From NCBI RefSeq assembly GCF_965363235.1, contig NC_134839.1, positions 114,012,517 through 114,076,516 of the forward strand: 64,000 nucleotides of DNA, in the 5' to 3' direction. Below, piece after piece: positions 33,301 through 44,633 of the stretch. Made by a program: the position numbers and the translations under genes. This DNA is from Mytilus galloprovincialis (Eukaryota > Mollusca > Bivalvia > Mytilida > Mytilidae). How positions within the stretch are numbered: position 1 is the first letter of the stretch; every line of letters begins with the position of its first letter. Below the pieces are notes generated by a model. That model had not been told where the DNA came from, did not search any database, and saw only the letters and a list, made by a program, of their open reading frames with translations.

Positions 33301-36300
33301 AGTACTAAAAATTATTTAAAATTATTACTATTTGGCCAAGAATACATGTTTATTCACAGTCACCATGACATGCACACATCGCAATGCACGGGATACCCGA
33401 TTTTCCACATTAAAAATGACCGCGGAATCCTTTCTTACATCCACAATGTATAAGCTTTTGACAAAATGATGAGGCCTCAAAAAGAGTTTTTCAAAAGTTA
33501 TCCTCTTTGTCCCCGCCTGGAGTGGGTAGCATAAGAGCCAATCCCAAGCTCGTCTCCCTAAACACCTGCCTTAGTATATTGCATTATTTACATGCTGGAA
33601 AAGACTAGACCAAGTTGAGGGAATAGCCTCGAAAAGCCGTCCCTGTTGCGCAAATAGTTATTTTCTTGCTTCGTTAACCATGTTATACCCATCTGCTAAG
33701 TTTGTGCGATCTTACAGTAAAACCCCGGCGATTTAGTCTGATTAATCATCATTCTTTTTGTTAAAGTCACATCTTCAAATGCAATCAATGTCTCCCACAT
33801 AGTCTTTTCCCCCCTTTCAAGCAAAGAGAGAACCATATCACAACAGATAAAGACATGGATAACAATAAGTGTTTCAGATCACCCAGATCACTCATTGCCT
33901 AGTGCATTTGAAAGGCCATTGATAGATATTAATCCAAAGTCTTTTGCCCTCCCAAACACAACGTCTACCCCTATGTCACGGAATAGCGAAACAGTATTGA
34001 CAACATCATCATTAACGACTGTTCGAATCATGACTCGTTTAAGTGCGTGTTTCACTGCATCAGACACATGCACCATGATTTTAGTGTCTGCCTCTAAATG
34101 TGAACTTGGTGCTGAACTTGAAATACATTACGTGGTGGATAAGATAGAATATCCTGACCATTTGTTGCTATAACTACCATACGCATCCAAGACTTCATCC
34201 ACTTGTATTTCAGTTTCAAGGTATTTTATTTAGGTAAGGACATAATACCCAATCAGCATACTCAGTAGGCCGCAATTCACTATCGGAGAGCTGATTTCCA
34301 ACATTTACAAAGACTGTGGTTTTGTTTCTCACATCTTAATAAATTCTGCAAAAACACATATTTTCTTGCCTTGTTAACCTAATCTGTTTTTTTTTTTTTT
34401 TTATCTTCCAACAAAACCACGTATCGTTTTCAATGACATTAAACATCAAATCCATATGGTGATGTTGGCTGGTCAATCATCATTCTAAATGCTATAGTCA
34501 CATCTTCAAACTCCATTAATGTCACCAACGCAGTTCCTTTTCCAGCGAACGTGTTATCTTTTAATGCCTAGTGCATTTGAAAGGTCATTGATTGATATAT
34601 ATCTTATACTTTTCCCCTTCTAAATGCAAACCAAAGTTTGTCTGCCCTATGTCACGGAATAGCGAAACAGCAATGACATCAGTATCGACTGTTTGAGTCA
34701 TGACTCAGTTAAGTCTATGTTTCACTGCATCAGACACATCTATCTTGATTCTAGTGTCAGTCTTTTCGTGTAAACATGGTGCTAAACTTGAAACATCATC
34801 AAGTGGTGGATAACACTAAACATCCTGAGCATTTGTTGCTTCAACTACCTTGTACTCAAAATTGTATTGAGCAAGCTCCTGTGAATGAAAACTTAAAAGT
34901 TCTTTCTTACTGTCGTCATCTCTCAGAAAACTTTCCCATCTTTGAGGATGTTTTTAATCTTGGGTTCGTCTGTGTATTCCCTTTCCCCTAAATGTTGCCC
35001 TTGCTTCTTTTAGCAGCTTTAAAACTACCAGTATTTCGCTATTCCGTAACAAAGGGGCAGACGAACTATTGATTGTATTTGGGGAGGCAAAAATCTTTGG
35101 ATAAATATCTATCAATGGCCTTTCAAATGCACTAGGCAATGAGTGATCACACACTTTTATTTCTGACCAATACCTTATGACGGGTTGTGATACTGTTCTC
35201 TCTTTGTTTGAAAAGGAAAAAAAAGACTGCGTGGGAGACATTAATGGTATTTGAAGATGTGACTTTAACATAAAGAATGATGATTGATCAGCCTAAATCA
35301 CCGGGGTTGTACTGTACAAACTTATCAGATCTAACATGATTAACGAACCAAGAAAGTCAATTTTTGCACAAAAGGGAAATCTCATTTTAAGTGAGGCTAT
35401 TCCCACGAATTGTTCTAGTCTTTTCAAGCATGTAAAACGTGTAATATACTAATGCAGGTGTTTAGTGAGACGAGCTTTGGATTGACTCTTATGCTACCTA
35501 GTCTTGTCACTAATGGATTGCGAAGGGACAAAGAGGGTCCCTTTAAAAAAAAACTCTTTCTGAGACCTCATCATTTTTTCAGAAGCTTGTACATTATGGA
35601 TGTAAGAAAGGATGCCGCAGTTATTTTTAATGTGTAAAATCGGGTCTCCCGTGCACTGCCTTGTGTGCATGTGGTGGTGATTGTGAATAAGCATGTATTC
35701 TTGGCCAAATAGAAGTAGTTTTAAATATTTTTTAGTACTATAGTGATTTTATTTTGTTTAAATCAATCTATCCAAAACTCTACATCGAAGAAATAGATTG
35801 AGGACTCATCTTTAAAATTTACGTCATATTTTTACCGGAAGTGTCAACTTTATATCTTAGCATTTACAACATGCTAGAATAAGTGGTTTTGGGGATAACT
35901 TAAAGCCAAAAGTTTAATGACCAGCACAAAATAAAATCATTTTCTTTACATTTTGAAGAAAGTTGAAAATTTGAATAAAAAATTGATATTTCTCTGTCCG
36001 CCATTTTGGATACTTCCGGAAGTATGGGTTTTTAAGACATATGTCTTATACATTGTCTCCATCAGAAGCACCAAAGAAAGGTTCATATACAATGTAATTA
36101 TAGTAGCAATACGTTAAAACACATTTCAATTACCCTCCCTAAAAAATAACCTTATTTAAGTACAATGTCCGCCACATTGGATTTTAACCGGAAGTGGGGT
36201 TTCTGAAGACATCTAATCTATTTAATTTATCCAAAAGTAGTAAAACACAAAGGTCTGTACCAAATATTATGATAGTAGCATGATAATAGGACATTTTTAC

Positions 36301-39300
36301 ACGCTAGCCTTCGATATTGGGCTGATTTAAGTATAACTTCCGCCATTTTGGATTTTACCGGAAGTGAGACATTTTTTTCAAATGCCTCCCTATCTGAAAT
36401 AAAAGAGTAATAGTTGAGGAAGGTCTATGCCAAATTTCATGCTTGTATCAGGATGTGCACAATTTTTTACAAAGCCGCCAGACTATTTGTAATTCCAGTT
36501 TAAAAGTGCACATGTTTCAAAGTTTATTTTTTTTCTGTGATTTTAACTTATTTTAATACTTGTGACGTGTTCTTAAATCTTTATTAACAAAGCATTTTTA
36601 ACTTCTATTTGATGATGGAAAACAGGTTTTCCACGAATATACCGCAAAAATTTCACACAATTTGAAATATAGTTTCATAAGATGTTATCTAGCTGTTTAT
36701 TTTTTTTTACTTGAATACTTGAATACTTGTGGCAAGAAGGGGGTTAGTACAATGTACCAGTGTGAACTTTACAAGGCTGATTACGGTATGAGTTCTTTGA
36801 GTTTAATTTAAACATTTCTCTTACCTGGTTAGTGACAGGTTTTCCACCAGCCTCCAGTAATTGCTTCATATTCTTAGGGCCATAGTTTGATACTCCGTAA
36901 TAACGAATCCTTCCTAAAGACTTCTGTCTCTCCAACTCCTTAACACCAGCTGCAGGGTCAGACATAAAACTGGGAAAATGAACCTGAATATCAAATATTT
37001 TAATGGTGAAATAGGAATTTTTATACAATGGACACTTCCCTTTCAATAAAATGTATCTACTATTCATAAATATCTTAACTGCTTAACTTAACAAATGTAC
37101 ATAGTTTGTCCGAATTGACAGAATTTTAAGGGGACATAACTCTATAACAGTAAAAATAATGCCACCCTTATTCAAATTTGATCTGTCACCATGAGTCTGT
37201 GTTTGGTCGTTATAAGCATTTTATATTGTAGTAATATTTAAACTGTAATTGATTGCCGTTAAACATGCACTTTGATTAGTTAATTAAAAAAAAATATCAT
37301 TTGTTTGTAGTAAAGTAAAGTTTGAGTGCAGAAATAGCAAATTAAGTTTTAAAAGGGAGATAACTAGATAACAGTAAAAGTGAGGCCAACCTAATTTGAA
37401 TTGATCTCTGTTTGGTGGTAATAGGTAATTGCTTGCTTCCACTTCATTTGAACTATGGTAACAGTAATACGTCTCCTAATTTTTATAGTGTGTATAAGTT
37501 TTAGGACATTTTGTTGTTGAAAAGTAGAGAAAAGTGTAGAAATTTCAAATTCAGCAACTTTCAATTTATAAAGGGACATAACTTAAGTATGGTAAAGTGA
37601 CGCCACCAAAATTTATTAGACTTGATCTGTGTTTAGATGTACTAAGTATTGTGTTTAAGTTTTAGAACATTTTGTTGAGGCAAAGTAAAGTAAAAGTGTG
37701 GAAATGGCAGGGTCATAATCAAAGAGCTGATAGCTCTGAGGAAAATGATGCCACTGTCTCTAATGTTGGGATATTTTTTATGCAAGTCTTGATTTTCACA
37801 TACTGTAATTAGTTCAACATTGCAACATGTCTCGTAAGCATATAATTGATATTTGTATATGTGTGTGTGTGAAGTAAAGATGACAACTGACTGGTTTTTT
37901 TTTTGTACAAATGAATAGGTCAAGAGTCAAAACTACTTGAATGATCTACAGTATCCAATTACTACTGGATCTTAAGTATTCTTAGTAATGTGATTTTTTT
38001 CTTGCAATTACATTTTTCTAAATCAAGAATACAGACTATAAGTATCCTTTTCAACCCAAATGATTATGAAGAGCCTGTTGTAACATGCTCTTATACCCCA
38101 CTAGTCCTATAACATATGACTTCGCATTCTTATTAAATTTTTTACGTTTTTATACTGATATTTTCATTTTTTTTTTTAATTTAATGCGAAGTGTGGCACA
38201 TTGATAGTAATTTTTTTTTATCAAAATAGTAATTAGAAATAGTAAATAATGCCACCGAGGTCATATGTTATCGGACTAATACACCACATACTCATTAAAT
38301 AAGTTACTAGTGACATAGTTATTTCTGTTACTTGAAGCAAATTCTATTTCTGTACACAATAGCATAATATTGTTATACTAGTTTTATTTCACCTTGAAGA
38401 TTAGACAAATGGGGATACTCCTTTGATTTTTTATTTCATGTCAGTCAGGTCGCTTTATATGAAACTTGAAACCACTTCTCTGCCATATTGATATTTTATA
38501 ACAACTCTGCCCTTGACCCATATAATTGATATTCATTCTTTAACCATATATCATAGTAAGCTAGTTTTTTTGATTTTGCACTAACCCACAATCTTTCATG
38601 TCAAATTTCTGTCTCCATTCAAGTTTATGCCATTGAACCATCATGGTATTAAACACAATTTCAAGCGATTATGCTGTTATAGTGGGTCACCATATATTCA
38701 ACTTATTGAAATTTGTGTCAGATTAGAACAATGAACTAGACCTTTAGGAATGGATCTTATAATTTAATATGGAGCCATAGTATGGGACCCCTGCCCGTAA
38801 ACAAAAATAAACAAGCTTGAAAGGATACACGTCAAGCGGCAAAATTCAACACCAGAGATTACAAGTCAAGAGAGGATGGATACGTCTTCAAAATGCTTGC
38901 CAAACTTGAACTACAACAAGATCTCCAGACAAGGACGAACAAGGCGTTGATGCCAAAGTTAATGTTTATGTAAAATGTAGTTGAGGGGCTGATTCCCGCT
39001 ATTGAACCAGACGAATTCCTCAAAAAGAAAGTTCGAAGAGAACCATAACTGCCGAGAAATTCAAAGAATACCACGCAACAATTATTGTGGAAAAGCAAGT
39101 GAAGAATAACTCTAACTGTGAGTGTATTGACACTCCACCAAGTAAAACACCATACAATATTCAAACTCATTCTTTATAAAACAGTGATCGCGTGGAAACA
39201 GCTAGACAACACTTTTGTGCACACATCAAGCGTAGAGAGCCTCAAATCTGTTCTCACATCCCGCCAATAAATCGGCGGTGCTCTCTCAAAACTGTTGTAT

Positions 39301-42300
39301 TAAAGCCAGTATTGCTATCGACAATTTATTCACATGTCATACAGATACAGTTACAGACTCTGCAACTTTGTAAACAAAGATTGAGTCCCAGTCTGTGACG
39401 TTAACCACTAGTCTGATGCCCTAGACTAGTAATGTTCAGCTCGGACTAGTAAATTTTAATTATCGCTAGCCCAACCGGACAAGAAAGAAATATAATGTCC
39501 TTTCTCTGTTATTTGAAATTTAAACATATTTGAAGTTTAGATTGACAAGTAATGCAGAAAATATCGTCAAATCAATGTGTACAATGTCCTTTTTTTCTGT
39601 TGAACTAATAGGAGAAATATTGGTAATATCGAAATAAAAAACAGAACTAAATTACAGAAATCGCTTAAATTTTACAATTATTTAGTTAATGTACAGCTTG
39701 TTTGAAAACAATAATAAAACATATAAGTCACTGATTAGTTAAAAAAGATATTTCAATTTAAACTTCAAAAAATTACATTTTTGCACCAAAGGGAGATAAT
39801 TTAGAGCTTTTTCAATGATATAAACATTTTTAAAGTCATCTGTAACCAAACTAAATCGATTTGTCTGGGTGATTTTTGTACCATATTATAAAGTAATAAC
39901 TAATAGTGTAATAAATGAAATTTGTAATGAAAAAACAAATGTTTAATTTTTGGCTGATTTTTTTGTTCCCGCAAGCCTCCTTAACATCGTGTTGGCACAC
40001 TTCGATCTTTTTGGTAATAAGAAGGACCGGAGAGCATGTGTCATCAGACGATTCATATGCACCGCTTGGGTATAACCGTATTACTAATTTCTGATTATTA
40101 AGAACTTCGTAAATCTGGAGAAAGACCAGTATCTATCCAATGTATATCAAGATGATTCCGATTAATATTTTTTTAAAGGTTGTTATTAAGTTGAAATGGT
40201 AAGAAAGGCTGACATTATTTAGGAGAACTTTTTTGTCTAGAGATTGCTGATCATTGGAGTGTAAAAAGTCCAACACCATAACAAAACGGATCTATGTATA
40301 CATACCAATTGTTTACGATTGTAAGATATGTGCATACAAGTGAAAGCTCGAATAAATATGAAAAATATAGCAAACGGATAGCTCCAAATACCATTAATAA
40401 TAAAAAAAATATGGACAGGACAAATCTGGTCAATGGTATCGGAAACATGCCGCTGATAGCGTCATTTTCAAAAAAATATATATGATAGACAGCAACCAAC
40501 AATCAAAGTGCTTGTAAGCACTGACGGGTAAAGATGGCTTTACTTTATCAGTGGGAAGTAAACTTAAGTATTACATTGTATAAAGCTTTAAGTTGATTCA
40601 TCTAGAATTCTGGACAAAGGAAGATAATTCCAATTTTTAAAGATGACTTTAACAATGACATCATTGATATTTTTATAACAGATATCAGTTTAAATTACTG
40701 CAGATATATAGTACATGTATTAGAATGTTAGGCACTGTATTGTGTGTATATCAAAGGTATTGATAAACCTTGGAAGACTTAAGATATAAAGTCATTTCTA
40801 TAGACTTTTGATTGCATTTTATGTAATCTTTACCCAAAACCTATTTAATAACAGACATCTGACTTAATAGGACAAGCACAAACAGAATGTGCAAGATTTA
40901 ACCTGTGTCTTGTGAACATGGATATTAACTGAATTATATCAAAGCAGTCTGTTTCTATATTAAAATACCTGTAATAAATCTAGGTAGTCTGTTTCTAGTT
41001 TACGCAGACATTTTGTGATTGCTTCATCTATCTGCTCTGCACTATACGACGGTGTATCAACTCCTTGTCTGAATCCAAACTTTGAAGCAATAACAGCATT
41101 CTGTCTCCGCCCCTTTAAACATTTCCCAAGGACTTCCTCTGATCCACCATATCCCTACACATAAAAAAGTTCTTTATATACATGTAACATAACATATATC
41201 CCTATACATAAAAAAGTTCTTTATATACATGTAACATAACATATATCCCTACACATAAAAAAGTTCTTTATATATGTTGTGTACAAGTTATCATTTTGTA
41301 CAAATTATAATTTGTACAAAAAAATTGTACAAATTATAATTTGTACAAAAAAGTGCCTGTACAAATTACAATTGGTATAATATTTGACGAAAATTCACTT
41401 ATAAATTGTTAAATTGTACAACAATTTATAATATTGATTTTTGTGGAAAAAGCAGATACACACCACCATAGAATTGTTATTTAAAAGTGACATCTGATGT
41501 ACAAAATTTAAATAAAGGTATAAAGTTATTTATCATTCATTTGAGCACGTGAGTGAATGATAACATCTGGAATTTCATCTCTAGACTTTCACATTTATCT
41601 CTTCTTCAACACTTTGCAATGGCTAATCAGTTTGGAGTCAATTGCTCTAATAAGTTTCCAAAGCTATTTATATGAGATATTATTATTTACACTCTTCTAG
41701 TCAACTACTCAGTTGATGAAATTGTGTAAAAATGGTCGGAATTGTTGATCAGAAGATAAAATTTGTCAAACAGGTTTTAAACAGGGATACAGTTTGTACA
41801 TGAAAGAAGAATCATATGTCAAGGACAAGCATAATGGGCTTATTGTTAAATTGAGTACAATAAACAATAGACCCAAGACTTATACCTTACCAAGAAAACA
41901 ACTCCAGAACAATAACTCAGTTATAATCACAACTTGTTTCGGGTTAATGCCTTTATACATATTCCTCAGTGTGATCGTGTCCAAACCAGTGTGAATTTTA
42001 ACAGGTTATTTATGTCTTATAGTTAAATTGAAGGTCTTAAAGACACATGTTAATTTACAGCATCGGTTCTTATGCTTCAACTTTTGCTACGTAAAAAAAC
42101 AGGTTGTCCATGGTTTTTTTTCTTGTAAATGCATAGGTGGAAAAGATGTTGTGCAATTCCCGATGCCATAGTTCACTCACCTGCTCAATCGAAATCAATC
42201 ATAAAGAACTACTGAAGTATTTGATAAATAAGATGTACTTTGTTGTAATTTTATAACAATTCTGTTATGTGGGTCTCATTGGGGTCTAAGCGTGACGCAG

Positions 42301-44633
42301 GATTGACGATTTTTTTGTAAGGGTGACACGTGAAAGTCAAATTATTGTGTCGTGAAAACGGGAAATGAGGTCTAGCGGGACTTGGGAAATAACAAAAAAA
42401 TGAGAATTTTTTACGTAGATAGTGTAAGCGGGATACGGGAATCTGACAAAACAATAAGGGGGATCCGGGATCGGAATCCCCCAATGAGACTCCCTGTTAT
42501 GTGTATCAAAGCTTTTTACACCAAAATACATATAATATGCATTTACATTAAAATGAATAATACTTTTGTTCCAAGATGACTGGCTGTGTTACAATGTAAC
42601 TAAATATTTAAACTGTTTCACAATGATGTAATTTTTAATCCTTAGTAAATTCATGTATGACCTAGCCATTGGAATATATGAATAGTAACATAAAGAATAT
42701 TCCCTTCGCTAAAATCCTCCTGTCCCTTTTTGTAAAAAAACAAATAAACAAAAATATATATTGATATAAATAGTATTACATGATCAACCCCTGCTTGTTA
42801 ATCATGATAATGGTTTACTTAAATACAAATTGTGACTTGGATGGAGAGAATTGTCTCATTGACACTCATACCACATCGTCTTATATCTAATTAGGGGAAC
42901 ATTATATTTTTCTATCAAACATATCCATGTTTCTCTCTGCATATCTTTTACTCACAAGATAATGTTAGAAGTATAGACATACCTATGATATTTTCTCTAT
43001 CTTTTACTCAAAAGATAACGTTAGAAGTTTAGACATACCTATGATATTTTCTCTATCTTTTACTCAAAAGATAACAAAATAAGTTTAGACATACCCACGA
43101 TATTTTCTCAAGTTAAAATAATCATAACCTACCTCAGCTGTGTCGAAGAAGTTAACTCCGACTTCAAAACATTTATCCACAATAGCTTTAGATACCTGAC
43201 AAAAAATAGCAGTAATTGTTCAATATGGCAGTGCTAACTTAATAAAATAGCGTTTCTCTGCTTTTCAACAGAAATATCCCTTTCCTCAACCCCTTTAAAT
43301 TCTCTGTATAACTGATACGGTGTGTGTCAATCATTTGACTGTGACACATTTCTTTTTTATTTCTAAAGTAGAATATAACCATTTAAACAGCATAAAGCAG
43401 ATGAAATTGTTTGATTGAATGATTGATTAATTGATTATAAGTTGCTTAATGTCAAGTGGCATAAACTTTTCTAATATTTGGCCACACAGAGATTACACTT
43501 CATCTTCAGGAAATGTAGAAGAAACTTTGAACCAAACAGGCTTCTAAATCATAAAAAAAAAAAATATTCCTAATTTCAAGTTGTGGCCTATCTAATCATC
43601 TAATCATGTCCAGTTTTCGTTTTTAATTTTATGTTTTAGCTTCAGAAAAAGTCATGCATTATCAAGTTTCTCAAAAATAGGAAATAACATTCACTAAACA
43701 TAGCGCCATTTAAAATAATCATCATTGACTTGAAAGACCTTAGAGATCCTTATAGCCTAGTGGCAATGCAAAAAATATTACTTGTTTCTCTGAAACCTTG
43801 TCTAGTTCTATTTTTAACCTGTTTTATTAATTTTTTGGAGATGAAAAAATAAAGTGTTGCTTTGTTTCAATTGACAACTTTTTATGAAGCTTAAATTGCT
43901 TTCACTTTAATCATGTGTAACGAGAGTGGAAGTTTCCACTGGCTTCGTTTTCCCGTTGTCTACCCAAGTTCTGGGATATTGGACAAACTACGTACAACAC
44001 GTAAATATAAACAAAATGTTTATTTAAAGACATACATTATGGTTGAACATATGATTACATGAATAAATATACTACAATACGTGTGGCTAGTCTACTTTTC
44101 CTTATAAAGTTCCATATTTGAAAGCCAAACAGTATGAGCGTCTGCTCATTTCAAATCCTAAGTGTAGACCGAACCCGGTGAGTGACGTCGTACAATTTCC
44201 CAAAATAAATGGAATAAACAAGTAAACAAAGTGACCACCATTACACATGTTTTAAAAATAGCTTATGTTATCACTATCAGCTAGTTATGAACAGATAGTG
44301 CACTGCACCAGAGACTACAACACAAGACATTAACCAGCAACTGTACAGATGGACAGTAAAAGCTAATGTACAAAACTGGGTCAAGTGTGACTCCTTCTTA
44401 AATTGGGTCAAAACTTGTGATATATAAATTTAAGATAAGCCTTATCATAAGAATGGATTTTTAAGATAAATATTTTTCAGTTACACGTTAATTTTCAGTC
44501 CTTAGAATCCTACCTCCTCTGGTTGGGCATCCCATGAAGGGTTTGCTTTATTCGCATTGAACTGCCAACACCCTAAACATAGTCTAGATACGTTTAAATC
44601 GGTACCGGGGAGTAACACTCTAGCAGCTGACAT
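24312..44633 (-). CDS. Aldo-keto reductase, YajO-like (eight exons)
   Basis: NAD(P)H-dependent carbonyl reductase of the (beta/alpha)8 barrel family. Exons in transcript order: 44633-44514, 43195-43133, 41154-40969, 36983-36825, 32325-32147, 30642-30591, 29975-29814, 24407-24312. All joins are in frame and give 338 residues. The catalytic tetrad is complete: Asp58 (FFDTAE), Tyr63 (GYGGSEE), Lys86 (VIASKFG) and His125 (LLQVHFP). Further family blocks are GRIRYYGVSN, GGKPVTNQ, YNLLWRSAEFEVLP, GILAYSPLQQGLLSG and SRHGQPGAEKEVFE, and near the C-terminus YIVGASSPEQIVDN, which fits the cofactor-binding region. The closest style is the YajO / L-glyceraldehyde-3-phosphate reductase group rather than vertebrate aldose reductase. 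No signal peptide, so cytosolic. Substrate not deducible. I chose ATG 44633 because it gives the usual short N-terminus (MSAARVLLPGTDLNVSRLCL); an in-frame ATG exists at 44687. Divergent from PSMD11. Confidence 0.93.
24660..25050. repeat. Dispersed repeat (AAGCTTCTGTCCAAGTTTGG family)
   Basis: Contains AATAAAATTTGTAAGGG, TTTCTCGCCTACTTTTGC and two imperfect copies of AAGCTTCTGTCCAAGTTTGG (near 24765 and 24920). It is the same family as the pieces at 1560-1703, 2533-2705 and in each 732-bp unit. Intron 7 of the reductase. Confidence 0.65.
25056..26274. repeat. CTCCGCAGGGCGCAGC dispersed element with internal tandem units
   Basis: Starts AATGCTCCGCAGGGCGCAGC and TTTATACGACTGCAGAGG. At 25607-25800 a roughly 35-bp unit TTGCTATTGCACAATACTGT is repeated about six times; the core is a palindrome, TTGCACAATACTGTGCAA. 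From 25840 on it consists of imperfect units of about 147 bp (CCAAAATCAATCCCAACC, TTTCATAGATTTCTATTTAC, GTGCGAAAACCAAG). A related fragment lies at 40505-40650. Confidence 0.7.
26275..28470. repeat. 732-bp unit in three tandem copies
   Basis: CCTCAACTCCCAAAATCAAT recurs at 26275, 27007 and 27739, and the end GTCAAAGGCTCGA closes each unit. Copies are almost identical (single-base differences such as CACATTTCCT versus CACATTTACT). Each unit contains about three 147-bp monomers, the element end ATTCGGACGACGACGACGCC, and a copy of the AAGCTTCTGTCCAAGTTTGG repeat. The identical 68-codon frames in each copy are not genes. Intron 7 of the reductase. Confidence 0.95.
28619..29431. repeat. GTCGCTCACC dispersed element, copy 2, with hairpin 3' end
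   Basis: Starts ACTAGAGGCTCTTAAGAGC and TTGCGTCGCTCACCTTGG. The 3' end AGCTCACTCGGCCC-TTCG-GGCCAGGTGAGCT (29399-29430) is an imperfect hairpin with a TTCG loop. The AGGCTCTTAAGAGCCT-like start is also palindromic. It is co-linear with 20773-21790. Class not certain. Confidence 0.75.
30013..30071 (-). pseudogene. Duplicated piece of reductase exon 7
   Basis: AAAGATGCTTTGGCCTTGGT to CATATATCTCTTATCTTATC matches the 5' half of exon 7 (29918-29971) with three or four differences. The copy stops exactly where the acceptor should be: a short bivalve repeat (30072-30138) is inserted after TCTAA. After that repeat the expected intron sequence AGCCTGAAACAAGATT resumes at 30140. The copy therefore lacks a contiguous acceptor, has no donor, and cannot replace exon 7. 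Confidence 0.8.
30656..31830 (-). repeat. ATGCCCC-family element, copy 1 (six internal units)
   Basis: Read on the minus strand it starts ATGCCCCATTTAGGGGCAT (a small hairpin), continues with a GTCCGTTCGTCCGT-type tract and then six tandem units of 165-190 bp containing CAGGTTAAAGTTTTTGGTC and TGAACATAGAAAATGATAGT. It ends GGCATCCGTGTACTGTGGAC ACATTCTTGTT. Other copies: 55668-56519, 57086-57762 and 61656-61935. Its end lies only 13-14 bp from the acceptor of reductase exon 6. Confidence 0.85.
32548..36485. mobile_element. 3.9-kb foldback element with ~1.45-kb inverted arms
   Basis: The left terminus GTCCGGCGGCT (from 32551) and right terminus AGCCGCCAGAC (to 36483) are inverted, both next to TA. 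The two arms match for about 1.4-1.5 kb, as shown by pairs such as AAATGGCGGACGTCATACTT / AAGTATAACTTCCGCCATTT and CAAATGCACTAGGCAATGAG near 35130 with CTCATTGCCTAGTGCATTTG near 33890. The centre holds a further direct, degraded copy of the inner arm (34440-34860). It sits in intron 4 of the reductase, between exons 5 and 4. Confidence 0.85.
33888..34115 (-). pseudogene. Relic of a TE-associated ORF (EADTK...HVSDAVKH type)
   Basis: The minus strand reads EADTKIMVHVSDAVKHALKR, then VMIRTVVNDDVVNTVSLF, VVFGRAKDFGLIS and NGLSNALG. This resembles a segment found in many uncharacterised, transposon-associated invertebrate proteins with the pattern HEEADTR..LH...A...G...V.IRTVDTDVVVLA followed by W..FG.GK.F. 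The usual DTDV is degraded to NDDV here. Broken copies occur in the inverted arm (34990-35150) and in the central copy (34560-34780). Function unknown; the match is from pattern memory only. Confidence 0.45.
36486..36824. other. Reductase intron 4, remainder next to exon 4
   Basis: AT-rich; no feature recognised beyond the donor of exon 4 (CAG/GTAAGAG on the minus strand). Confidence 0.4.
37120..37920. repeat. Imperfect tandem units with AAGGGACATAACT
   Basis: Three diverged units starting near 37129 (GGGGACATAACTCTATAACA), 37360 (GGGAGATAACTAGATAACAG) and 37571 (AAGGGACATAACTTAAGT), each followed by related text (GCCACC, TTTGATCTG, TTTAGGACATTTTGTTG). Intron 3 of the reductase. Confidence 0.6.
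38104..38276. mobile_element. 173-bp MITE with TA flanks
   Basis: The ends GTCCTATAACATATGAC and GTCATATGTTATCGGAC are inverted repeats with one mismatch, flanked by TA on both sides (38102-38103, 38277-38278). A second inverted pair, TTCGCATT / AATGCGAA, lies inside. The form fits a Tc1/mariner-like non-autonomous element. Confidence 0.75.
38820..39275 (+). pseudogene. LINE reverse transcriptase C-terminal relic
   Basis: Reading through stops and frameshifts on the plus strand gives MLAKLELQQDLQTRTNKA, NVVEGLIPAIEPDEFLKKK, AEKFKEYHATIIVEKQVKNN, then KTVIAWKQLDNTFVHTSS followed by VESLKSVL. The order (L..L...R....L...YK...GL.PA, then N.SKCF-like spacing, then RT..DWN.L followed by ESFK..L) is the C-terminal end of a bivalve-type LINE ORF2. 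Several stops show it is dead. It is in intron 3 of the reductase, in the opposite orientation to the gene. Confidence 0.65.
39276..40968. other. Reductase intron 3, remainder
   Basis: Mostly AT-rich sequence. Near 39400-39440 is a run of CTAGTC/GACTAG words (CCACTAGTCTGATGCCCTAG). At 40505-40650 there is a fragment of the repeat at 25455-25600 (CTGGACAAAGGAAGATAA). No exon-like open frame is supported. Confidence 0.45.
41146..41280. repeat. 47-bp tandem triplication carrying the exon 3 acceptor
   Basis: ATCCCTACACATAAAAAAGT begins at 41151, 41198 and 41245 with only one or two changes. Read on the minus strand, each unit ends in GTGTAG or GTATAG followed by GGATAT, which is the acceptor and the first six bases of reductase exon 3. 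Only the copy nearest the exon leads into the GYGGSEE coding sequence. Confidence 0.9.
41281..42261. other. Reductase intron 2, AT-rich part with palindromes
   Basis: Repeated ACAAATTATAATTTGTAC palindromes occur at 41300-41350. Nothing else is recognised; a 66-codon frame at 41794-41994 shows no family. Confidence 0.45.
42272..42493. mobile_element. 222-bp MITE with 10-bp target duplication
   Basis: CTGTTATGTG is duplicated on both sides (42262-42271, 42494-42503). The ends GGTCTCATTGGGG and CCCCAATGAGACTCC are inverted with a one-base gap. The interior is rich in CGGGATACGGGAAT-like words. A 9-11 bp duplication suggests a Mutator-like origin. Reductase intron 2. Confidence 0.75.
42945..43095. 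repeat. ~55-bp tandem repeat near reductase exon 2
   Basis: Three copies of a unit with ATCTTTTACTCAAAAGATAA, GTTAGAAGTTTAGACATACC and TATGATATTTTCTC. On the minus strand each unit contains a donor-like GGTATGTCTA. It ends about 40 bp downstream of the exon 2 donor at 43133. Confidence 0.8.
43196..44513. other. Reductase intron 1
   Basis: No repeat with clear ends is seen. AT-rich, with an A-run at about 43550-43562. No exon-like frame. Confidence 0.4.

Noticed and set aside
33895..34173. 92-codon plus-strand frame in the foldback arm
   Set aside because: The minus strand of the same DNA gives a better match to a TE-associated protein; the plus frame shows no known motif.
38859..39170. 103-codon minus-strand frame
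   Set aside because: It is the antisense of the LINE C-terminal relic, which reads convincingly on the plus strand.
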